From contig CM043969.1 of assembly GCA_014529385.2 (NCBI GenBank), positions 75,994,676 to 76,058,675 on the forward strand: a stretch of DNA of 64,000 nucleotides, written 5' to 3'. The stretch is from Adiantum capillus-veneris (Eukaryota > Streptophyta > Polypodiopsida > Polypodiales > Pteridaceae). Of this stretch, positions 1 to 11,046 are shown in pieces; position 1 is the stretch's first letter; the number at the start of each line of letters is the position of its first letter. A program made the translations under genes and the position numbers. The notes under the pieces are model-generated. The model was not told where the DNA came from. It ran no database searches and saw only the letters and a list, made by a program, of their open reading frames with translations.

Positions 1-2057
1 TAAGAGCCCAACCCCATGCCGTTTAGACATGCTTGTAGGAATTTGCAAAAAAGGACCACTTGGGTTCTTTTTCTCTCTCTAAATTGAAAATTCTCAATCA
101 TTATTGATCTCCTCTGAGGGACAACAAACATCGATCACACTTGAGCCTTGTTTAATTTCCTTATACCTTGAGGAAGTTTTAACTCTCAACCAATCGCTTG
201 AGAGGATTTTCTCTACCACTATGCTGTAGGGATGGGCGATTGGCTCCGGGGATTGCCTTGAAATGCCATGGGCCTACATTGACAGCTTATGTTTCTCTCC
301 AATTGAACTGCATGAAAGCATGTAAGGCTACTTTTCATTATCAAGTTTGAATGTGCTCATCCATAACATTGAGATCATGATGATGCTATTGTGAGCCAAC
401 AAAAATGTGCCCAAAGGCATCTCGACACGGAAATTCCTACAAGGAAATCGGATGTAAGATTTCCATGGCCTACAACAATATCTAGAGAGTATGGCAATGA
501 AGTTTTCCTTTTAAGTCTGGAAGTGGGATGCCCAAAGCAATTGGGGTCCTCATTTCAAGGGAGTAGTACCAAGGGCTTTACTAAGCCAGAAAGTACATTC
601 AAATTAGAGTTTTAACATCTACATTTTACTAAATCTAGTAGAAATCTCCAAAGTTAAAGCACAACCAAGCTTTGATGACGCAAAGCATGGTCGCAGAATT
701 CTTGCAATCAAGTTTACCTTTTGCATCAATCACGCTTAGTGATGCTAATGGCAATTCAATTTGCTTAGTGTTGTTACTCACAATTATATTTACTCACGTG
801 ATGTTAATGGCCTATCAAGGCAGCTGTTGAGTTATTATGCACGCCACCTAGCATGGTTAGATTGATGTACTTTGGCAAATTCGGTTGAAACATTACAAGC
901 AAATGGATTTTATTGAGAATCTACACTTTTTGCGATGGTCAATTGACATCACCGATGCAGCTCAATAAGACTCCAAGGGGAATTTTTGGTTAAACATAAA
1001 TGGAAGACAAGGTTATTGTTATCTCAAGTACAAGTATTTTGCACGGCTTGATCTTTGAAATAATTATCATGCATGGCATGTGAATATTTGATGAAGCATC
1101 AGATGTCTCCGAGCACACAAGCTTGATAGGTTTACATTATTGCGATGTCATTATGTGAAGCAAGGTTTCAACTTTAGGAATATTGCATAGAGGCTTTCAA
1201 AGTTTGGAATATGCTATCAGCATAGAAACTTGGGGGTACAACAACGTGTCTAAATGGTATTTCACTAGGCATCAGTATGAACCAAGCCAAGAGGGCACAC
1301 ATAATACATACGACAACTTTTAATCCATCAACATTTATGGCTATGAGCCAGATTCAAGCAAGAACAAAAAAAAAAATCAGACTACTATAGGTCACTCTCA
1401 AGAGAGCTTTACTCTTGAATTTCAAGACAATTGGCCAAAGAGGGACGACAATGTTAGACAATTTCAAGTTCTTCTTGTTTTCTGTGTTTTAACCTTTACT
1501 TTGGAAATGATATTTTGCTTTGCAAAGCAAAGTGCTTTGAGGGCTAGAACAAGAAACAACGCTTCTACCCCATGCCAATATATTACTCATTAACTTAGGA
1601 TTAAGGGTAATGGTAGACAAGTTTTGGGCATTGGCAATATGCAGATATAACCTTACAGTTTATGTTTGGCAATATCAAATTGTGATGTATCTATGCCAGT
1701 ATAGATTGTGCAAGGCACTTATGGTATCGGCTCAAAGTGTTGAGATTGTCATTGTAGGTAAGGGATTATCATTTTATTTTTTTGATATGCATGCATGGCG
1801 TGCGAGTAAGGTGGAATTCATTCCACCCCATCATTGTTTATGCTTCCTCTCTATAGCACCAACTACTTTCTTAAGCACATCATTATCCACCTACTCACAT
1901 CACGGTGGACTCAACTTGACTGATCTCCACACGTACTCGAATCACACATTTCTTTAAGACAAGGTAAGATCTTGTTTCCAATGATTTTTATTCATGATTC
2001 TCTTGTTGATGTTGTTATAGGGGTTACCCATAGCTGGTATATTTTCTTATGTTCATT
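1..2057. other. Unrecognised AT-rich DNA, no gene seen
   Basis: Only short ORFs in mutually inconsistent frames occur here, with no recognisable domain. An A-rich run lies near 1,368-1,377. A purine-rich stretch followed by TGTTAGAC near 1,440-1,458 looks faintly like a polypurine tract plus LTR start, but no matching LTR partner is visible. This is probably old, decayed repeat DNA. Confidence 0.4.
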
Positions 2058-2474
2058 GCATATGATTGCAGAGGTAGGCATTCTATATCATTGGTTATAT
2101 GCACAAAGTGCATATAACCAATGATATAGGTAGGCATTCTATATCATTGGTTATATGCACAAAGTGCATGCACTACATATGATGGTTTTCATATGTAGCA
2201 AGCAAGAATGGCCTTACTATTAAGCAGAAAATTCAAGAAATAACCTCCTCAAGGTAGGTAATCTCTTATTTTGAAAACCAAAGAAATGTAGTATGCATAT
2301 GATTGCAGAGGTAGGCATTCTATATCATTGGTTATATGCACAAAGTGCATGCACTACATATGATGGTTTTCATATGTAGCAAGCAAGAATGGCCTTACTA
2401 TTAAGCAGAAAATTCAAGGGATAACCTCCTCAAGGTAGGTAATCTCTTATTTTGAAAACCAAAGAAATGTAGTA
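2058..2474. repeat. Local direct repeat with embedded perfect hairpin
   Basis: A unit beginning GTAGGCATTCTATATC occurs at 2,130 and again at 2,311, a period of about 181 bp; both copies run to a shared AAATGTAGTAT end, at about 2,293 and 2,474. The head of the unit occurs a third time at about 2,074. Between the first and second heads lies a perfect inverted repeat: arms 2,083-2,104 and 2,108-2,129, 22 bp each, with a 3-nt AAA loop. The full-length copies differ at very few positions, so the event is recent relative to the surrounding decayed DNA. Confidence 0.85.
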
Positions 2475-4200
2475 TGATTACCTTCTTTTTAGTTTCAGGA
2501 ATCTTTCTCTTCTTCCAATGAGGAGCTATGATTGTTTCAATATCTAGTTGAGAGGATCTCATTGATAGTCCTCGGTTGGCCTCTTCACACTTGTAATTTC
2601 AAGGAAAGAAGTTCTCACCTACCAAGGGGTATTGCTAAGTTCACTTTAGCAAGCTGTTTACAATCACTATTGGTAGCACGGTGGCCTGTGATAGTCTCGG
2701 CTACCTTCTTTGTTGAATCTAACCAAGGGGTTCGGATTGCCAAGGAAACACCTAGGGTTATCAATGAAGTATTTTTTTATTTTTATTGATCTCTACTCTA
2801 GTGTTTAACAAATCATAAAAATAGTAGACCCTTTGAGGATGGAATTTTGGTAAAGTACCCTTCAGGTTTGAGAATTGTCCTTGACCTCCTGGTAAGTATA
2901 CAATACTTTTCACATCATAGTAAGCATATAATTTAGCTTTGTTTCCTTTCTCGATATGCTTTGATTGAGATTTACAAGTCGGATGCATATGCGGGAATGC
3001 TTTCATCCCTTTGCTCTTCAAACAAATCACAAGGTCATGTAGGAGAAAGGGATTTTAGTAAAGTAGTGTACAAGTACCATTTTTGCAAGCTGTTACTTTC
3101 TCTCTTGATTTTTCATTTTGATACAATCAAGGGTTCACTCCCTATTGAAAGAGTTATAGGACTACATGGTAGGGTTTTTTGTGGCACAGGTTGTTAGTCA
3201 CACAAGGTGTGCAACATGGTCTAGGAACTCATGGAGTTTGTTTAGCCAGTGTGGAGCAAGCTTCATGAGGGTCCCTCTCACTCATGTCACTTTTTGGGTT
3301 ACCTACACATGCAAGTACATCTTTTACTTGATAGATGTTATATTTCTTCACATCATTATATGAGACATATTCCACATGTAGAGAATATGAGTTTGTGGGA
3401 CTAATGTTGGCAAATTTTTCTCAATTATGTGTTGTGATAGAGTCCCTAGGTGCTCGTCGCTTTGATTTATTAGAGGGTTTCAACTATGTAGTATCAAGAA
3501 CAATATTAGAGGCCAAAAATTGTTACCAAGTAAGACTTGTTAAGGTTACAAGTATAATAAAAAAACATTAACAGATGGTTGTTTTTGCATATAGCAAGAC
3601 AATGTTAATGAAAATGTTTTATTGTTTGTACTTAGATGTGATTCATTTTCACATTCTCTTAATGAAAATGTTTCATTGTTTGTACCTAGATGTGATTCAT
3701 TTTCACATTCTATTATGGTCCAAATGTTTTAACACCGATTTCAATTGATTGTAGTGGGGAGTATTTAGTTTCTTTTCATAGAGCTATTTACACATTTGAT
3801 TCCCTCTTTTTCCATGTGTGCTATGAGAACTCAAGTATGAGCATAATATTCACCAAAAGCATTGGCAACTATAGTCATGAAATGTAAGTTTCGACTAAGT
3901 TTTTGCTAAATGCATGCACACTAGATGTTATGGGCCCTACTGTTTAACAAAGGAATATTTGGAATGGCATTCAAATTCATGAATGTGATAGCTTATGAAG
4001 CTTTTTGCACCACAAGTGCAGTATAGATCTATAGGATTTATTGTGGGTCTATCAACCACCATATGAGGTGATGGTTTGGTATGGGTGCTTATATATAGAT
4101 TTCATAAACTTTATAAGTTTAGTTCAATCAACTCCACTCTTTAGCTAAGTTGGTTGTTCACAATCTATGTAGATTATATAGATTATCGTGCAATTTGGTG
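2475..4200. other. Unrecognised DNA with one 54-bp tandem duplication
   Basis: No coding region is recognisable; the ORFs are short and overlap in several frames. At 3,605-3,712 a 54-bp unit beginning TTAATGAAAATGTTT is present twice in tandem with a couple of mismatches. The right part may belong to the gypsy relic whose integrase tail follows. Confidence 0.45.
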
Positions 4201-4214
4201 AGTACTAGTAGCAA

Positions 4215-4922
4215 ACCCATGTTTGCTTGTCATTTTTGGAACACTATCTATGAACGGTTGGGGAATTAAAGTCAATATCAATACTAGCAATCATCCAGAG
4301 ATGGATAGGCAGTTTTCAAGTGTTAATCTTGTGCTAGAGGATATGGTAAGAGCGTATGTTAGCAGGAAGCAATCCAATTGCAAAGATTATCTCTCTATTT
4401 TGGAATTTGTGTATCATGATGCAAAGCATGTTCTGACTAGGTCTAGTCACTTCATGTTTATGTCACATTTTCAACCTTGATCACCAGATATGGTGGGGCT
4501 AGCCAACCTATTGATGAGAAATTGCAGCAAGTCAAGGACTTAATTTGTGCCGATGAGATGTATCGGCATGTCACTTTCATGGAAAGTTGAGAAGAGGTAT
4601 TTTTACATGTTCCAGCAACTTTAAAAAGTCTAAAAATTGGTAATTCTTTAGTCACCTCTTAGTGGTGGTAACTCATTTCAAATACTCAATTGAGTTATAA
4701 ATAGAGTTTACACTATTTTGCATATAATCCATTTACACAAATGTTTGCGAAGGGACAATAATGTAGAGTATCAGGATGTTTTCTTGCTTTCATTGTGAAC
4801 CTCCGATTGAACCGTATATCAATCAAATGGATGGTTGGACATGTAAGGGGTATCATTGTAGAAAACATTAGTGTTCTTAAGAAGATATCACCATTTTTGG
4901 TTTTGAGGATGAAAACAATTCT
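4215..4922 (+). pseudogene. Ty3/gypsy integrase C-terminal relic
   Basis: The 85-codon ORF at 4,223-4,480 reads like the second half of a gypsy integrase core. A segment resembling the SHPQTDGQ.E..N motif appears as NTSNHPEMDRQFSSVN, followed by LEDMVRAYV, a LEFVYHDAKH segment matching the usual EFAYN..H motif, and a trailing S.F....F.P. The residue expected to be the third catalytic acid (E after GQ) is not preserved. After the stop at 4,478 only fragments remain. The end, near 4,890-4,922, reads as a degraded pol tail running straight into a polypurine tract, which supports an old gypsy 3' end. The protein is non-functional. Confidence 0.6.
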
Positions 4923-4936
4923 CCAAGGGGGAGTAA
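4923..4936 (+). other. Polypurine tract before an LTR
   Basis: CCAAGGGGGAGTAA is immediately followed by TGCCACGCC, the classical arrangement of a gypsy polypurine tract and the TG that opens the 3' LTR. It follows the end of a pol-like reading frame, as expected. Confidence 0.55.
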
Positions 4937-5290
4937 TGCCACGCCAAGGTTAGGACCTAGACACACATGCAGTATGGGGGTCTATATATAGATAGGGGCA
5001 AGGGCATATATATAGTACGGTTGGGTGGTTATGAGCATGTATCTGTTCTCGAGACTTTTCATAGACTCTAGCCTAGGTCACCTTCATTGAGCCTCCAAAG
5101 GATAGTGCAAAGGTGTTGCACATGAGATAGTTAAATTGAAGATAAGTTTATGTTTTTTAATTAATGCAAGGAGAAAGTTAAATTATAAGGTTAGATTAGC
5201 CCCTCCATATTTAAGACGTTGACTCTAGTCTTTCTCTTCCAAGTTTCGCTAGCCACATGTCCAAACTAGCTTGCACTTGCTTTATGAGAA
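4937..5290 (+). mobile_element. Putative 3' LTR start of old gypsy element
   Basis: It begins with TGCCACGCC directly after the polypurine tract. It contains TATATATAG-type AT-rich promoter-like motifs near 4,981-5,020. The right end is not definable because the sequence runs into a long GT array, and no second LTR copy is in the window. Confidence 0.4.
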
Positions 5291-5295
5291 GTTGG

Positions 5296-5296
<1 letters not shown>

Positions 5297-5352
<56 letters not shown>

Positions 5353-5419
5353 CGCGTGCGCGCGCGTGCGTGCGTGCGCACGTGCATGCCTGCGTGTGAA
5401 TGTGCGTGCACGTGCACAT

Positions 5420-5450
<31 letters not shown>

Positions 5451-5471
5451 TGCTTGCGCGCGTACGTGTGT

Positions 5472-5534
<63 letters not shown>

Positions 5535-5538
5535 TGTT
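5297..5538. repeat. Compound GT/GC alternating microsatellite
   Basis: Two long (GT)n blocks (5,297-5,349 and about 5,470-5,531) and a shorter one near 5,420-5,440 are separated by alternating purine-pyrimidine sequence rich in CGCGCG and TGCGTGCG. The ORFs here (polyCys-Val or polyHis-Thr) are products of the repeat and not genes. Such alternating tracts can adopt Z-DNA. Confidence 0.97.
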
Positions 5539-6099
5539 TATGATTGATTATCCGCATCAATATGATTTGCATAGTTAACATAATAAAATAAGACCTTATC
5601 AAAAAACCTTTATTGTTGACATCATGTATACAAATTCTTGTTTCACAAAAACTTCTCAAATCAAGCCTGCTTTGCTTATATTCCAAAGAAAACTAGAGAG
5701 ATTGATACAATGGATGAAGAAGAGGTGCCAGTGCCCCCAGAGGAAGAAGACTGAGACCTATACCTGTCACCATCCAAAAACAACCTCAAGTTAGGACTTG
5801 GAATGCCCCCATTGGGAAGACACGTACAAGGTAGCTCCAGCCGCTTGTTATCGTTGTCTCTTACCCAGGATTTATCACTCACTCACCCACTCCTTCATAT
5901 TGTGTACATAATTCAGGGTTTTTAACTTTCCTAGGCAAAAAGGGTCTATTTCTAGATGGGTAATACTTTGCAATTGAACGGTGAACTGCTAGTTTTTTGT
6001 TTATAAGCTTGCATTTCTTTGGAAAAGTAACAATTGACATCCTAACAGATTGCTTGTTTTTGAAAATTTTAGGTGTCACGTTAGTCTTTAAACAAAACC
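5539..6099. other. Unrecognised DNA
   Basis: No convincing coding region. A short minus-strand ORF (5,676-5,882) is serine-rich but matches nothing I recognise. Confidence 0.35.
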
Positions 6100-6104
6100 A
6101 TTAA

Positions 6105-7790
6105 TGAGACATATGCATATCCATATATTTGCTTATGCTGACAACCCAACATTTAGATAACGTGTTCAAAATAGATGAATCCAGTAATAACTATCCCTGA
6201 AAATGCATGTCATGTATCCTAGCATCCTAATGACTATATGTGCTCTTTATCAGACAACTCTAAGTGACTTATTCAAGAGAGGTAACCCAACCATGATGCC
6301 TTTCTTATAATATATGTGATTCAAAACATACAAAGTAATGGTAAACGGCTGTGTATACCTTTGATGCCATTTTCCACAACCATCCTTGAAAAAAAAACCA
6401 AAAGTTTCCTTTTTATTATGTGTATATTTCCAACAAAAACCATAATCACCGACACTATATCAATGTACCATGTTGAACTAAATAAAACTCTCAACATTCT
6501 TGATCACCTTCAACCTCAATTAAACATGACCTATATACTGTTTTTTAACTCAAAAATCCAGACAATCATGCTTGTATTATTGTCGATTCCATACTTCAAT
6601 TAGATGTATCCTGTGTACTGTATGCTCAGCACATCAAAACATCATATGTAATCCTACCACTTACGATTTCCCTTTTTATTGAGTTATCTCGATCATCATG
6701 CCGATCATTATGTATTGCTAATGTAGCGACATGAAAAGAATTTATACCCCTAACCTACACTACCTGGTTATTTCCATTTCATTTATGTCACCAAGGTCTA
6801 ACATGATGAATGATATAGTGCTCATGATTACCTATGTGTGTATGTTCCGAATCAATAATAGATTGTATTTTTCAAACACAGAGAATTTTGGAACAACATG
6901 CATATGCATATCCATACATTTGCTTATGCTTACACCCCAATATTTAGAGATAACATGCTTGATTAGATGAATCCAGAAAAAATTATACTTTAAAATGCAT
7001 GTCATGTATCCAGTATCCCAACGACTATATGTGCTCTTTACCATAAGCTCCGAGTTATTTGTTCAAGAGAAGTAACCCAACCATGATGCCTTTCCTATAT
7101 GTGATTCAAACATTACAAAGTAGCAATAAATGGTTTTGCCAAATGTTACTTATGCCATGAGTGTGTGACAGGGCTTGGTCTATTGATGCCACTTTCCACG
7201 ACCATCCCTGGAAAAAAAATCAAGATCTTCCTTTGTATTATGTGTTTATTTTCAAAAAAAAAATTACCAACACTATATCAGTGTAACATTTTTTAAAAAA
7301 TTCCCAGGATTCCTAATCATATTCAACCTCAAATAACCATGACCTGTAGAATATTTTCTTAGTCAAATTTAGACATTCATGCTTGCATTGTTGAAAATTC
7401 CATACTTCAATTAGATGTATCATGTGTCAGCACATCAAAAAATCATACGTGATCCTACTATACTATACTGCATAATATTAGAAATAGAATAACTAGTGTA
7501 CAACAGAGCCTATTACCCATGTTGCAATGTGATTACGGTATCATTTTTAAGTGATAAGAATTCCCTTTTTTGCGTTATCTTGATCATCATGTATTTTCTA
7601 ACGTAGCAAATCAAAAGAAGTTACATCCACAACCATACCCTACCTGGTCATTGCTATTTCATTTATGTCACTAAGGCCTACCATGATGAATGATATTTTT
7701 TCATTAATAGTGCTCATGATTACCTATATGTGTATGTTCTGAATCAATACTAGATTGAAAAACACTTAGAATTCTGGAACAGCATGCATC
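6105..7790. repeat. Tandem duplication of about 0.8 kb, diverged
   Basis: The segment starting CATATGCATATCCATA near 6,112 and ending in a GAATTTTGGAACAACATGCA-like sequence near 6,904 is repeated at about 6,899-7,788. Shared landmarks in the same order include ATGCATGTCATGTATCC, GACTATATGTGCTCTTTA, AACCCAACCATGATGCCTTTC and a CCACGACCATCC-like motif. Visible divergence is substantial, with several indels, so the duplication is old. No coding function is seen. Confidence 0.75.
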
Positions 7791-8029
7791 TCAGTAGGCG
7801 TTGGAACCTACCAGGGTTTTCGAGCCAAATAGCATTTTTGCTTGTTTGCAATGTGTGAGATGTGGTTGTCCCCAAAACCGTGTCGTATCTTCTTGTTGAC
7901 AGATTGAAGCCAATCTGATGTCGTGGGTAGAGGCCGTCGTACATGTAGCCTCCTATGTATGCCAAAAAGTGATAGAGAGATGGGGTTTACTTGGACTTGT
8001 GAGTTCCTTGTGATTGAATGGGGGAGCGA

Positions 8030-8173
<144 letters not shown>

Positions 8174-8259
8174 TCAAATGGGCGCAAGGTTTACTATGCT
8201 GACAGCGAGATGCAGAGTCTTCTTAAATCCACAGTGTGATGTTGAGATATTTTTTTAGC

Positions 8260-9939
8260 CTATGGGCTTCCAATAGGCTCTAAGATATTGTGAGTTCTTT
8301 CCCTACACGATTGATCATGCATAGTGATAGTGGTGCGTGAATGACCAAGAAGTGAAATGAAGCTCCATTGATCTAAGTTTACACGCAGTCACAAGTTTCA
8401 AGGTTTTTTGCAGATATTTGTAGGCAATTTCTCTTGTGGGATGCATCTTGAGCTAGTTTGCTCTCTACTTGCGTTTATGGTTATGCGCTTTACATCGGTT
8501 GAGCAGTTTGTCCCAGATTATATGCTTGCAGTTTGAAAATTGTGTAGTTCTTTTATGCATATGTGAGCATCGGTTTTGATGCGTTTGATCATGTTTTCTA
8601 TGATTGTGTAGAGATCAAGTTACCTCCCACTTTTATTGTCATTTTGGCATTCTCTTATGGCAGTAGACATGTGTGAGAGTGAGAGACGGCGGTCTTGCAG
8701 TTGTCAATACTTGCGTTGTTGGCATTGTGGTCACAAAGGGTACATTAGGCGCCGTTGTTTCACGCATATGAGAGAGCAGCGGAGATCTATGTGTGGTGTA
8801 GATGAGGTTTTGACACATACTAGAGTGGTGGCTTCACATGCAAGTGACGGTGATGCCATGTTTCCCTCTAGTGTTCCTCTTCGTGATTGGTTTAGCACCT
8901 TCTCTAGTGGGAGTTTTGGATGTGTGCACTTGGCCGATGGTTCAACATTTGACATAGAGGGTGTGGGAGATGTTTGTTTGTCATTGCCTAATGGTGCATC
9001 ATACACGCTACGATATGTGCGCTATGTTCCTCAACTAAGATAGAGCTTGATCTCAGTGAGACAGTTAGCAAATTTGGTTGTCAAATACTACTTAGAGATA
9101 AGTCTTTCTAGATGCATTGCGATTCATTAGTGATTGCCAGAGGAGCCCGCAACGGCTTGATATATCCTATGCATGTGTTTGAGGTTCGAGACAGCATAGT
9201 CTCGATTTTTTTGTTGGCATGCTTTGAGCGTGAGACAAGAATTGTCTCCTTCGCGGGTGAGCTCCACCATGCTCACGAGATAGTTGTGTAAGATGTTCCA
9301 ATAGACTTTGTACAGACAAAGGTAGAGTGACAGTGCTCTAGTGAGACACAGTAGGCAGAGGTAGAGCATTTTTGCTCCATAAAGACATAGGTAGAGATGA
9401 CAAATGTGGATTTTTTTATATGCTCATGCTAGAGGCTAATAAGGTGATATCAAGACACATGCATCGAGTCCTTATGGATGAGGAGGACGTGGTCTTCCAG
9501 GAGTCAAACTTGACACATCCATTTGCGATAGCTAGTCCTAATGATGTAGAGTATGCACATAGCACAATGGAGGAGAGTACAGCTAGGTTTGCACAAATTT
9601 TGTCAACATTTAAGCGTCTCATGTACGACTTGTTAGTGTGAAGGCCCAACCTAGCAGTTGCTGCAGTGGAAACATTTGCAGCAAGAATTGTCAGTCGTGC
9701 GATGACTGACACTAGCATGATGCATAGTGGAGTTTTGCAGACCATACAAAGTAGTTTTCGAGATTTACATGCAGGCTCTAGCATGCATACGCATGCTCGC
9801 CTACCATGAGAGCCGATACAACTACATGTAGATTGACTGAGCGAGCCAGTGGGCATAGGTTGAGAGAGTCTATCACCTATTTTCTTGTACATACTAGTAG
9901 TTTAGCTAGCTGGACCCACTTATCGATGCATTCTCCTTT
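8260..9939 (+). pseudogene. Ty1/copia polyprotein relic, copy 1
   Basis: An ORF at 8,636-9,043 carries a decayed zinc knuckle (CWHCGHKGYIRRRC, with the expected histidine replaced by tyrosine). This is followed by a segment typical of the protease / GAG-pre-integrase region of copia elements: W.STFSSGS, a VHLADGS block, G.GDVCLSLPNG and an LRYVRYVPQL block that usually precedes SL.S...L. The protease catalytic DSGA is not preserved. A second ORF at 9,372-9,641 and downstream sequence have no domain I can name, but both reappear in the paralogous relic at 47.6-50.1 kb. The body ends at a polypurine tract. Reverse transcriptase is missing, so this is an internally deleted, dead element. Confidence 0.6.
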
Positions 9940-9950
9940 AAGTGGGAGGT
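9940..9950 (+). other. Copia polypurine tract
   Basis: AAGTGGGAGGT followed by TGTTGGG is the classical plant copia polypurine tract and 3' LTR start. Confidence 0.6.
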
Positions 9951-10826
9951 TGTTGGGTATAGGTGTTTGTGACTTGCCTGGTCGCCCAGGCCCCGCCCAT
10001 TGATACCTTATTCTTGTGTACATATACAAATAATAAGGGGCAGCTCATACTGGAGTCTTGCTTCACCATCGCAACCACACTAGATCCGACTCCAATCGTA
10101 CCTGGCAACTCCCCTCGGAGTGAGTGTGGACTGTTGTCAAACCCTATTTCCAAACAAACACGTCTGTTACACCATCGCATGCTCCCCTGGAAGAAGGGGG
10201 CAGTCAAAATCCCCATCCTTGGATCCCCCCTGTCCCCAAGAAAAGCCAACCCCTTTGTGCTAGCCTTTGGACCTGCAGCCCACATCCAAAGCCCTCCTCA
10301 AGCATGGCCTCCAGCAAGCTCACCGAAGGGACCCCCAACCCATGCAAGACCTCTAAAGCTACCCATCACCACACCCGAGCAGAGTCGCGATGGCCCTTCA
10401 CACGGACGCATTGCAAAGTAGGCCTTAGTGAAGAAAGGAGTGAGGAGTATAAGCATTTAATTTTCCTAAACCCAATCAACCACATCTCATGTGACCCATA
10501 AGGGTTGTGGCTCGTGATGCAAAAGTTTTTGAAAAGGGAATGTCTCTTAGACAGTGGTCACATGAGGCTTACTTTTTAGTTATTTTGGCACATAATTAAG
10601 CCTCTTCCATGCTCCTAACCATGCATGTCCTCCATAACTATGCCAAAATAGGCATAGTTGGAAAGGTTATTGGGCTCAATTAATAAATGCAGATGCTAAG
10701 GCCTCTTGGATGGTGCATCCCCTACCATCAGCTGCCAATCATCCATAATATCAATGTTGCGACAAATCTCCAATCCATGAGTATATTGCACCACCAGGGC
10801 CCATGTGCCAAGTGGTAGCATTCTCT

Positions 10827-10830
<4 letters not shown>
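9951..10830 (+). mobile_element. Putative 3' LTR of copia relic 1 and following DNA
   Basis: Opens with TGTTGGGTATAGG. The first ~100 bp resembles the matching position of relic 2 (50,146 onward), including GACTTGCCT / CCTTGCCTC, ACCTTATTCTT and AATAAGGGG landmarks. The right LTR end is not recognisable. From about 10,060 the DNA is C-rich with overlapping ORFs of no recognisable family. Confidence 0.4.

Positions 10831-10919
<89 letters not shown>
10831..10919. repeat. Compound (CT)n(AT)n microsatellite at a transposon breakpoint
   Basis: CT repeats (about 10,831-10,871) pass directly into AT repeats (10,872-10,919). Homology to the CACTA right end starts exactly at the edge of the AT block, so this array marks the left truncation point of chromovirus copy A with its CACTA remnant. 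Confidence 0.95.
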
Positions 10920-10923
<4 letters not shown>

Positions 10924-11046
10924 CGCAGGTATCGACGCATATATCGACGGACAATAAGTACGTCGATATGAGCGTGGAAAGGCACGGGCGTCGATATATA
11001 AAGCGTCGATATATACGTCGATATGACTTTGGGTTATGTTGTAGTG
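10920..11046 (-). mobile_element. Right-end remnant of the CACTA element inside copy A
   Basis: The last ~127 bp match the right end of the complete CACTA element at 25,433-25,559, including subterminal CGTCGATATA motifs and the terminal GTTGTAGTG (inverted CACTACAAC). It is followed by AATGTTAAATTTCC exactly as in copy B. Several differences are C/T at CpG sites, the B copy usually having the T. Only this end remains. Confidence 0.92.

Noticed and set aside
1440-1470. Polypurine tract and LTR start at 1,451
   Set aside because: No matching LTR end, partner LTR or pol sequence nearby.
5257-5578. Cys/Val-, His/Thr-rich ORFs over GT arrays (also near 8.0, 37.5, 40.5, 58.5 and 59.0 kb)
   Set aside because: They are simple translations of dinucleotide repeats in all frames, with no independent coding evidence.
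9963-10501. Overlapping 125-152 codon ORFs in the C-rich region as a host gene
   Set aside because: Proline-rich in two overlapping frames and on both strands, with no domain; better explained by base composition of LTR-adjacent DNA.
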